Below are positions 50,869-58,531 of a DNA stretch of 64,000 nucleotides, piece after piece (within the stretch, counting starts at the first letter, position 1; every line of letters begins with the position of its first letter). Below the pieces are notes generated by a model. The model made no database searches. It was not told the DNA's origin and saw only the letters and a program-made list of their open reading frames with translations. A program made the position numbers and the translations under genes. The stretch spans positions 1 to 64,000 of the forward strand of contig JAKBCS010000003.1 in assembly GCA_021807595.1 (NCBI GenBank), read 5' to 3'. Source of the DNA: Planctomycetota bacterium. Lineage in GTDB: Bacteria > Planctomycetota > Planctomycetia > Gemmatales > Gemmataceae.

Positions 50869-51930
50869 TCACTTCAAAATGGGCAGGTCTATCGTGCGTT
50901 TCGCTTGCAAGGCCGGGTCGAACAGTTGGCGCGTGGCTTCGGAGTCAAGGTTGTCTTTGGTGACAACGTATTCGCCGGTACCGAGATTCATGCCTCCGCC
51001 GGAGACATCGACGCCTTCGAGATGCTTCACCAGCGTCCATACGCCGAGGTAGCCCATGCGATAGGGATCTTGCACGATCGTGCCGTCGATGTCGCCTTCG
51101 CGGATCGCCTGTAACAGGGGTTCAGAGGAATCGAAGGCCACGAATCGTACTTTGCCGTTAAGCCCCTGACTGCGCAGCGCGTTGAGCATTCCGGAGGAAC
51201 TGGACTCGTTCACCACGAATAAGCCATCCAGTTGGTCCCTGAATCGCAGCAGCAGCGGCCCGGCGTTTTTCTCGGCCTCGTTCACGGTCGCGCCGGCATA
51301 CTGATCGGACGACAGCAAGGTAAACGACTTTCCGGATTTCTTTTGTTCGTCAAGATAGTCGAGGAATCCCTGCTCGCGCTGTTCGGTGCTTTCGGAGCCT
51401 ACGGCGTAGCGAAGCAGGGCGATGTGGGGATTGCTTTTGCCGTCTTTGTCCAGCACTTCGAGAAGGCGTTTCGCGGCCAGACGGCCACCGTTGTGGTTGT
51501 CGGTGGCGACGTACTTGACGATCAGATTGGGGCGATCCTTCAATCGTTCCGCGTCGAGCCCCGAGTCGATGATGACAACGGGAACGCCCTTTTCCACCAC
51601 ATCGGCGACACAATCGAACGTGCGTTTGCTGTCCTGCGGCGCGAGTACCAGGCCATTAATTCCCGAACCGACCTTGAGATTGACGAGATTGATTTGCTCG
51701 CGTCCCTCGTTCTCCTTTTGCGGCCCGTCCCAATCGATGGCCACGGAAACGCCTTGGGCGCTGAGGTCGGACGCCGCCCGCTCCGCGCCGCGATGGATCG
51801 ACTGCCAGAATTCGTGCGTCAATCCTTTCGGAATCACGGCGATGCGGTATTTGACATCGGCGCGGGGCGGGCCGCACCCGGAGAGCAGCGCCGCAACGGC
51901 GGCCACGAACAAATAAGCCTTTCGAGGCAT
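50869..51930 (-). CDS. Orphan sugar-type periplasmic-binding lipoprotein
   Basis: 353 aa from ATG 51930. The lipobox LLSGC (about residue 20) predicts a lipoprotein. The rest is a RbsB/periplasmic-binding protein of the ribose/galactose type: YRIAVIPKGLTHEFWQSIHRGAERAASDLSAQGVSVAIDWDGPQKENEGREQINLV, GINGLVLAPQDS, GVPVVIIDSGLDAERL, VATDNHNGGRLAAKRLLEVL and GTIVQDPYRMGYLGVWTLVKHLEG. It would deliver a sugar to an ABC importer, yet no permease or ATPase gene is next to it. It may act with a distant transporter or a sensor kinase. Confidence 0.9.
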   Translation of the reverse strand: MPRKAYLFVAAVAALLSGCGPPRADVKYRIAVIPKGLTHEFWQSIHRGAERAASDLSAQGVSVAIDWDGPQKENEGREQINLVNLKVGSGINGLVLAPQDSKRTFDCVADVVEKGVPVVIIDSGLDAERLKDRPNLIVKYVATDNHNGGRLAAKRLLEVLDKDGKSNPHIALLRYAVGSESTEQREQGFLDYLDEQKKSGKSFTLLSSDQYAGATVNEAEKNAGPLLLRFRDQLDGLFVVNESSSSGMLNALRSQGLNGKVRFVAFDSSEPLLQAIREGDIDGTIVQDPYRMGYLGVWTLVKHLEGVDVSGGGMNLGTGEYVVTKDNLDSEATRQLFDPALQAKRTIDLPILK

Positions 51931-52153
51931 GGTTTCCCCTTCCTCACGATGCGGCACGGTATTTCGGCGGTGTCTTTAAGGTAGTGGCTGTGTCCAAAGG
52001 GGTCAAGCCGATGGTGGGAAAGGATCGCCGCGATGCACGGAGGAGGTTGAGGGGCAAGCCATATGTGTAGCTCTTCTTGCCCAGAGTGCCGAGGGAAACA
52101 GGCTTTCACAAGGGTTCTTTACCCGTTGCCGCGTCCTCGAATGAGTCTCCTCG

Positions 52154-52183
52154 TTGACGAGGCCGTGTCCATGAGGCTATAAT
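52154..52183 (+). promoter_or_regulatory. Probable promoter for the receptor-like kinase gene
   Basis: TTGACG (52154-52159) and a perfect TATAAT (52178-52183) are 18 bases apart. Transcription would begin near 52190, leaving a leader of about 70 bases to ATG 52260. It lies in the 330-base gap after the divergent sugar-binding gene; no gene was seen in the gap. Confidence 0.6.
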
Positions 52184-52259
52184 TGGGAGAATTTGTATTC
52201 GGCCCATAATGCCTCGACGGCAAAGTTTCGTTTCGCGGAACTCTTTTCTTGGGAGTGCC

Positions 52260-55200
52260 ATGTCCTCGGAATCCGCCGCAAAAGGGCCGCGCCGGAACAT
52301 CCGGATCGGCAAATATGAAGTCCTCTCGCACATCGCCACGGGGGGCATGGGAGCCGTCTACAAAGCGCGCGATACCGAGAGCGGCGAAGACGTTGCCTTG
52401 AAGGTGTTGTCGCCGGAGATGGCGGCCAAACCGGTGATGGTCGAACGCTTTCGCCGCGAGGCCAAACACGCCGCCAAACTGCGCCACGAAAATATTGTCA
52501 CCCTCCACGAGTTCGGCGAAGCCAATCGAACTTACTATCTCGTCATGGAGTTCGTGGACGGGATCGATCTGCACGAGTTCAGCAATAAGCAAGGCCCGCT
52601 CGACCCCAAGGAGGCACTGGAGATCGTTCTACAAGCGTGCCGCGCGCTCGATCACGCCTATCGCCAAAACGTCGTGCATCGAGACATTAAACCGTCGAAT
52701 TTTCTGTTGACGGAGCAAAACGGCAAGCGCGTGGTCAAACTGACCGATCTCGGTCTGGCGCGCGAGGCGAATAACGAAGAGTTTCGCGTTACCCGCGCCG
52801 GCACGACCGTCGGCACGCTGGACTATATGTCGCCGGAACAGGCGCGCGACAGCGGTTTGGCCGACATTCGCAGCGATCTCTATTCCCTCGGCGGCACTTG
52901 GTATCATTTGCTGTCCGGGCACGCGCCGTTCCCCAAGGGCGGACTCGGCGAGCGTCTACACCGCATTCTCAACGAGATTCCGCTGGACATCCGCGCCTGT
53001 AATCCCCACGTCTCCGAAGACATGGCCGCCGTCGTGCATCGCCTATTGGCCAAGCGCCCTTCGCAGCGCTATCAAACGCCTGCGGAGTTGCTGCGCGATT
53101 TGGAAGCCTTGCAACGCGGCGAAGTACTGTTGTCCCCGCGCCAAGCCTTAGAACACCTCGCGCAACAGGAAGAAACCCCGCCCAAACCGCCGAAGAATAA
53201 GAAGGCTTCTCGCTCCGCCGACGGTCGCCGTACTCCGCGCTCCGTGTCCAATCGCGTCCGCGTCGATGGCAAATCCAGTAAATCGACGATGGAAGTTCCC
53301 ATTCCCGAGGACGAAAGGACGAAGTCGCCCTATCTCTGGTATGGTATCGGTGGTGCCGCTGCGATTGTTGCGCTGGTGGCTGGGATACTCGTCCTTTCGC
53401 TGCGACACGGACGTGAGGACGAGCTTCGAGTCGAGCAGACGCCGAATTTCGAACCGGTGCCGCAACCGCCGAGCCAGGTTCCAGTGTTCGTGCCGCCCAA
53501 TCCCAAGCCCGATCTGGTTCCGGGGACCGTCCTCAAGACGGGCGAGAATCCTCCGGTTGCGGCTCCGCCGAAGAAATCGACTTGGCCGTCTCTCTATCGA
53601 CGAACGGAGAAGATCGATGTCGCAGCCCTACGAAAGGAGATCGAAGCGCCGTGGACCGCGCCGACGGTGAGCGGACCATCGGTACGGCTTGTGGTCGGTC
53701 GATTGCCTTCCGATCCCTCCGGTAAGACGTTCATTTCGCTCGCCGCCGCTTGCAAGGAAATCCCCCCCGGCGCGACGGGGATTGTCGAATTGCGAGACAA
53801 TGGCCCTTTCTACGACCTTCCGGCCGCGCTGGACGGTCGCAGTCTGGTGATTCGCGCGGCCAAGGGGTATCATCCGTTGTTGGTGTGGGATGTGCCGCGC
53901 ATGTTGGACGAACAACGCCTCGCCCGACGCAAGCCGGAGGAAACCTTTCCTTCGCCGGTGTTTCTCGACATCAGCCGAGGCGACCTTACGCTACAGGGCA
54001 TTCAGCTGGCGTTCCAATGGCCCGATTCCCCCTCTCAAGGCGCGACTGTGTTGCGCGTGCGGGACGGCGATTTGAACCTCGAAGACTGTACGTTTTCCGT
54101 GGGCGGCAAGCCGCGCGACGGAGCGACCATCGCCCAATTCCTGGAATCGCCCGATCCCGCGACGCCTCCGGCGAAGAGAAACGATATTCACGCTCGCAAA
54201 TGTCGCTTTAGCCGTTGCTATCTCCGCGGTGCGAGGATGTCAGTTCTCGATGTGAAGGCTCCCGGCTCCCACATTCTGTTCGACCATTGCTTGCTCGTCG
54301 GCGACGAAATGCCGCTACTGCGCATCGGAGCGGCGCACAACCGCGCCGTTCATCTGCACGCCGCCCGCTCGACCATGATTTGCGGCAAGACGTTCCTCGA
54401 ACTGCACCCAGTAGACATGCTGGATCGCACGCCGGCCCTCGATTGGCTGGGCTGGGATCTGTTACTGACGCGCAAGAATCCCGAAGTCGGCGGCGAATTG
54501 GTGCGCCTGAGTGACGGCATCGAAACGAGCCGCATGACTTGGCGCGCCGTCAACTGCTTGTATGGAGGTTGGAGCTATCTGTTGGCAGGTAGCACCACCG
54601 TGGCGGCGACGGACCTATCGGGCTGGCATCGACTGTGGAACCAAGGCGAAGGCGATGCCGTGCAGAGCGATCGTTGGCCGACCGCCGTTTTTCCCGAACT
54701 CGCCGAGGTTCCAGCCAATACTTATCGCAACGCCGACACTCCGGTCGCCTTCGCCGCCAGTACCAGCGACGAACAACTGCTCGGCTGCGACCTGTCGCGT
54801 TTGCCGCCAGCCCGCGACAATTGGCTCTCTCTCACCTTCGACCGCTATCCGTTTCTCGTTCCCGAAGCGCCCGAAGAATCTGCGCCGCCCGAGATTCTTC
54901 CGAACGGCGATGGCATGTATCACGGCGAGCGTTTGATACTCGACGATAAATCGGATCTCGGTGTCTATCTGGCCAAGATGCGAACCTCCGCGCGCTTCGC
55001 ACCGGAAATTGTCCTCCATCTGGGCGGCAGCGGGAACATCCTGACGACACCCATTCGGCTCAAAGGCTGCCATCTTACCCTCTATTTCGAGCCGCCCGAA
55101 GGCAAGAAGGAGCCGCTCGCACTCGTACCCGCCGGTCGTGCCGTCGCCGAGGGGCTATTTGACGTGGAAGATGGGAATCTCACCATCATCAATGGCAACC

Positions 55201-56030
55201 TTCGTTTCACCAACGCGGCGGAGGCGCGCGTGGTACCGTGGCTGATTCACATGCGCGGCGGCGATCTTCGACTGTTCCGAACGCACTTGTTGGTACCGCC
55301 GCTCGAAAGCGGAGCAGCGTTCCGCGGCCTCATCGCCATCGACGGCTCCGGCGATGCCGAACGCGCGCGCTCCTGTTTGGTCAACGAAAGTTTACTGCTC
55401 TCGGCTGCCGACGCCGTCTCGGTCGAGGGCATCGGCGCGCGCGTCCTGTTCAAACAGACGTTGTGCATCGCAAAAGGCAGCGCGCTGCGCTTGAAGCTCG
55501 ATCCCGGTTTCTCCCGTTTGGCGAAAGATTTGCCGTTCGGCGGCAAGGCAAACGTCCAATGCCTCTTCGATCGCTCCACCGTTTCGGCCAACGGCTCGGT
55601 GTTGAATCTGTCCGACGTGGCCGCGCTAGGCCCGCCCGCCGATCCGATCGTTTTCCATTCTCACGATAGCGGCTTCGTCAATCTATTCGGAAATACGTCG
55701 CGTCCTTGTATGATACGCTACGATGGCGAAGCGTTGGCGCGAGGATTGCTTCTGTGGCAGAGCGAGAATGATGCCTTCGATCGCCGGCTTTGGTTTGGAG
55801 GCTCGGGAGGCACGAACGAATTGCCCAAGAGCGCTCAACCGCGCGCATCCTGGACCGCTTTCTTGGGATCGCCGGTGATGCGCCAAGCCAAGGATATCGT
55901 CGTGCCCGTCGGCCACCATTTGGACGGCGATCGCTGGTCGTTGGACCGCCTTCTTGGTTGGAAAGCTCCTGGGGCCAATTTAGAGAAATTGCGGCTGCCG
56001 GAGAAAGCGCCGATCAAGCTGCCTCGCTGA
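52260..56030 (+). CDS. Receptor-like Ser/Thr kinase with very large extracytoplasmic domain
   Basis: 1256 aa from ATG 52260 (GGGAG 8 bases upstream); ATG 52209 is an alternative with 17 more residues. Kinase domain about 18-285: TGGMGAVYKA, Lys48, HRDIKPSN (140-147), DLG (163-165), SPEQARD. A basic Pro/Lys linker and one transmembrane helix (about 358-381, YLWYGIGGAAAIVALVAGILVL) follow. The outer part (about 382-1256) is rich in short beta units (LVIRAAKGYHPLLVWDV, LTLQGIQLAFQWPDS, LTIINGNLRFTNAAEARV, LRLFRTHLLVP), suggesting a right-handed beta-helix. Such a helix could bind polysaccharide; that is inference. Confidence 0.88.
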   Translation: MSSESAAKGPRRNIRIGKYEVLSHIATGGMGAVYKARDTESGEDVALKVLSPEMAAKPVMVERFRREAKHAAKLRHENIVTLHEFGEANRTYYLVMEFVDGIDLHEFSNKQGPLDPKEALEIVLQACRALDHAYRQNVVHRDIKPSNFLLTEQNGKRVVKLTDLGLAREANNEEFRVTRAGTTVGTLDYMSPEQARDSGLADIRSDLYSLGGTWYHLLSGHAPFPKGGLGERLHRILNEIPLDIRACNPHVSEDMAAVVHRLLAKRPSQRYQTPAELLRDLEALQRGEVLLSPRQALEHLAQQEETPPKPPKNKKASRSADGRRTPRSVSNRVRVDGKSSKSTMEVPIPEDERTKSPYLWYGIGGAAAIVALVAGILVLSLRHGREDELRVEQTPNFEPVPQPPSQVPVFVPPNPKPDLVPGTVLKTGENPPVAAPPKKSTWPSLYRRTEKIDVAALRKEIEAPWTAPTVSGPSVRLVVGRLPSDPSGKTFISLAAACKEIPPGATGIVELRDNGPFYDLPAALDGRSLVIRAAKGYHPLLVWDVPRMLDEQRLARRKPEETFPSPVFLDISRGDLTLQGIQLAFQWPDSPSQGATVLRVRDGDLNLEDCTFSVGGKPRDGATIAQFLESPDPATPPAKRNDIHARKCRFSRCYLRGARMSVLDVKAPGSHILFDHCLLVGDEMPLLRIGAAHNRAVHLHAARSTMICGKTFLELHPVDMLDRTPALDWLGWDLLLTRKNPEVGGELVRLSDGIETSRMTWRAVNCLYGGWSYLLAGSTTVAATDLSGWHRLWNQGEGDAVQSDRWPTAVFPELAEVPANTYRNADTPVAFAASTSDEQLLGCDLSRLPPARDNWLSLTFDRYPFLVPEAPEESAPPEILPNGDGMYHGERLILDDKSDLGVYLAKMRTSARFAPEIVLHLGGSGNILTTPIRLKGCHLTLYFEPPEGKKEPLALVPAGRAVAEGLFDVEDGNLTIINGNLRFTNAAEARVVPWLIHMRGGDLRLFRTHLLVPPLESGAAFRGLIAIDGSGDAERARSCLVNESLLLSAADAVSVEGIGARVLFKQTLCIAKGSALRLKLDPGFSRLAKDLPFGGKANVQCLFDRSTVSANGSVLNLSDVAALGPPADPIVFHSHDSGFVNLFGNTSRPCMIRYDGEALARGLLLWQSENDAFDRRLWFGGSGGTNELPKSAQPRASWTAFLGSPVMRQAKDIVVPVGHHLDGDRWSLDRLLGWKAPGANLEKLRLPEKAPIKLPR

Positions 56031-56181
56031 GCGCCGGAGGATCTACCCCGGAAGGGTAGTTCTGTCAGAGCTGCGACAGTGTTGGGGCGGTTTTTCGAGC
56101 CGGTTCGTCTCCGCTCCCTGGCGGTCGCGGCTCGGATATTACCCTTTCGGTTTGCATATTGCCTAGTGATCGGATGTGAGC

Positions 56182-57369
56182 ATGCGTTTCGCGCTTCTGG
56201 GAGATCATCCCGATGGAATCGACATGGCCCTCGCCTTGGCGCAAACCGGACGACATCAAATCCTTGCCTTTACGACGACGCTTTCCGACGAAGTCCAACG
56301 CGGTCTCGGCTCGACAGCGCGGCGAATCGGCGATGTGGAGGAAGTGTTAGCGGATCCGGCCGTTGAGGCCGTCCTCGTCGCATCGCGGGCCGACCAACGC
56401 CCGGCGCACCTCCGCCGCGCCCTACAATCCGAGCGACACGTTCTCTGCGTTCATCCCCCCGATCAATCGCCGGAGGTGGCCTACGAGGCGGCCATGCTCC
56501 GCAACGATACCGGCTGCGTCCTCTTGCCGCTGCTGCCCGAAGCGACCCATCCCGCTATCCGCCGCTTGGCCGAGTTCGTCCGCCGCAAAGAAGGCGACCG
56601 TTCGCCCGTCGGCGCGTTCCGTCTGCTCGATATTGAGCGCGGCGTCTCGGAGGAAGTCCTCGACGGCTTTGGGTTGCCCGGCCACAAACCGGCCTTTCCG
56701 GGTTGGGACATCCTCCGCACGATCGGCGGAGAGATTCAAGAGGTATCGGCATTTGCCGAGGCGGAGGAGTTGCGCGAGGGCGAGCCGGTGTTGCTTGCCG
56801 GTCGATTCCAGGAGGGAGGTCTGTTTCAGGTTTCCCTCGTGCCGTGCCAGCAACAGCCGCGATGGCGCTTGAGTGTCCTCGGCAGTATGGGCCGAGTCGA
56901 ATTATGTTTTCCTCAAGGCTGGAACGGCCCGGCCATTCTCGACTGGCGCGACGCCGACGGCGAGCCGCGCGAGGAATACTGGCAACACGGGGATCCGTGG
57001 CCCGTCCTTATCGAGGCGTTCGAGCAGACAGTATCCCCATCGCCTTCCGAAGCGGGGGAGGGCAGCGAGCGGGGAGCCTTTCGCCTTTCTTGGCAAGACG
57101 CCATTCGAGCCTTGGAGTTGGACGACGCGGCCCGGCGGGGCGTCGAGAAACGACGGTCCACGCTCCTCGAATATCCCGAAGCCACCGAGGAGGTCGGTTT
57201 CAAGGGCACGATGACGCTGCTCGGATGTTCGCTGCTGTGGGGTGTCCTTTTACTTCTCATCCTCTCTGTTTGGTGGCCTATATTCGGTTTTCTTATCGTG
57301 CCATTAATCGTGGTATTCCTCGGTTTGCAATTGCTGCGCTACCTCCTGCCGCCCCAGCGCGAGAAGTAA
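56182..57369 (+). CDS. Gfo/Idh/MocA-like protein with C-terminal membrane helices
   Basis: 395 aa from ATG 56182; GTG 56176 is an alternative. The N-terminus MRFALLGDHPDGIDMALALAQTGRHQILAFT has the Rossmann pattern of the MocA family but lacks its usual GxGxxG. EEVLADPAVEAVLVASRADQRPAHLRRALQSERHVLCVHP matches the next conserved part. Residues about 125-320 are the C-terminal domain, and two transmembrane helices (about 350-390, LLGCSLLWGVLLLLILSVWWPIFGFLIVPLIVVFLGLQLL) close it. NAD binding is doubtful. A repeat-like Ser/Pro/Glu/Gly-rich insert (SPSPSEAGEGSERG) lies at about 287-300. Confidence 0.68.
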   Translation: MRFALLGDHPDGIDMALALAQTGRHQILAFTTTLSDEVQRGLGSTARRIGDVEEVLADPAVEAVLVASRADQRPAHLRRALQSERHVLCVHPPDQSPEVAYEAAMLRNDTGCVLLPLLPEATHPAIRRLAEFVRRKEGDRSPVGAFRLLDIERGVSEEVLDGFGLPGHKPAFPGWDILRTIGGEIQEVSAFAEAEELREGEPVLLAGRFQEGGLFQVSLVPCQQQPRWRLSVLGSMGRVELCFPQGWNGPAILDWRDADGEPREEYWQHGDPWPVLIEAFEQTVSPSPSEAGEGSERGAFRLSWQDAIRALELDDAARRGVEKRRSTLLEYPEATEEVGFKGTMTLLGCSLLWGVLLLLILSVWWPIFGFLIVPLIVVFLGLQLLRYLLPPQREK

Positions 57370-57391
57370 TTCCTCTCCCCCCCAGCGAATC

Positions 57392-57460
57392 CGGTCGTCG
57401 GTTGGCCGCGATGCGGAGCGCGAGGGCCTAGCGCTCCGCATCGCGGCCAACCGACGACCG
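57392..57460. repeat. Inverted repeat with 30-bp perfect arms
   Basis: The 30-base left arm (57392-57421, beginning CGGTCGTCGGTTGGCCGCGA) pairs without mismatch with 57431-57460 around the 9-base loop GAGGGCCTA. It lies between the MocA-like and PAC2 genes on the same strand. The GATGCGGAGCG word links it to the hairpins at 20.2 and 22.8 kb. No T-run, so a terminator role is uncertain. Confidence 0.8.
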
Positions 57461-57546
57461 GTGGACATTCTTGTACCCCTCTGGTAGTTTTATCTCGATG
57501 GGCCGATGCGGCTGGGATAACGAGAACCTGGAAAAAAATCTCTCTC

Positions 57547-58395
57547 ATGGCGAACGCAATATCCGACCTGATTCGCTTCCTCCATCGTCCCGCGCTCCGC
57601 GACGCCACGTTGGTGCTTGCCTTCGATGGTTGGATGGACGGTGGCGACGTGTCCACCGGCACGGTCCAGCGTCTGGTCGATCTGTTGCAAGCAAAGCCGG
57701 TCGTGGAGATCGATCCCGATTCGTTCTACATTTACAATTTCCCCGGCACGATGGAATTGGCCGCTCTCTTTCGTCCCAGCATCGAGATCGAAGACGGACT
57801 CATTAAAGCCATCGACCTTCCCACGGCAAAATTCTTTTGTCACGAAACGGCCAATCTCCTGCTCTTTCTCGGCAAAGAACCGAATCTGCGCTGGCCCACC
57901 TTCGCCGAGTGTATGTTGGCCGTCATCGACGTTTTCCAGGTGCGACGCATCCTTTTTGTCGGTTCGTTCGGCGGGACGGTTCCTCACACGCGCGAGCCGC
58001 GCCTGCACGTCACCTGCTCCGACGCGGAGATGCTGCCGGAGATGGAACCGTATGCTTCGCGGCGAACCGCCTACGAAGGACCGGGTTCCTTCGCCAGTTA
58101 TCTGATGACGCGAGTCTGCGAAACCGGCGCGCGCATGGCCACGCTGGCCGCCGAGATACCCGGCTACTTGCAAGGCCCGAATCCCGTGTGCATTGAGGCC
58201 GTCACGCGCCGCCTGGCCAAGATTCTTCAATTGCCGCTCGACCTTGCGCCGCTGCGCGCGGCCAGCACCGAATGGGAACTGGCCGTGACGGCGACTATCG
58301 AGAAGGACGAAGACACGAGCGGCAAAGTGCGCGAGATGGAAGAGGCATACGATAACGAATTGTTGCGTAGCGGCGAAAGTGAAGAAGCCGTTTAG
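57547..58395 (+). CDS. PAC2-family protein (proteasome-assembly-chaperone-like)
   Basis: 282 aa. The start ALRDATLVLAFDGWMDGGDVSTGTVQRLVDLL and the core ILFVGSFGGTVPHTREPRLHVTCSD, the YEGPGSFASYLMTRVCETGARMATLAAEIPGYLQGPNP segment and a C-terminal helical tail (KEDEDTSGKVREMEEAYDNELL) match the bacterial/archaeal PAC2 family. In eukaryotes PAC2 assists 20S proteasome assembly; the bacterial role is unknown. No proteasome or Pup gene lies in the window. It starts 86 bases after the large inverted repeat. Confidence 0.85.
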   Translation: MANAISDLIRFLHRPALRDATLVLAFDGWMDGGDVSTGTVQRLVDLLQAKPVVEIDPDSFYIYNFPGTMELAALFRPSIEIEDGLIKAIDLPTAKFFCHETANLLLFLGKEPNLRWPTFAECMLAVIDVFQVRRILFVGSFGGTVPHTREPRLHVTCSDAEMLPEMEPYASRRTAYEGPGSFASYLMTRVCETGARMATLAAEIPGYLQGPNPVCIEAVTRRLAKILQLPLDLAPLRAASTEWELAVTATIEKDEDTSGKVREMEEAYDNELLRSGESEEAV

Positions 58396-58413
58396 CCGCA
58401 AACCGAGAAGTAT

Positions 58414-58437
58414 CCCTCTGTTCTCAGGAGGAGAGGG
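58414..58437. repeat. Hairpin-family copy between PAC2 and hydrolase genes
   Basis: CCCTCT...AGAGGG enclose GTTCTCAGGAGG, and GCTTTGCGGATAGTCT follows (58440-58455), nearly identical to the flank of the copy at 14972-14995. It lies between two convergent genes. Confidence 0.55.
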
Positions 58438-58531
58438 GGGCTTTGCGGATAGTCTTTTTGCCGCGAACCGATGGACATTGCAGTGGTCTGCCCTGCCATC
58501 GAATCGCGGCCAGAGGATACGACTTATCGCA

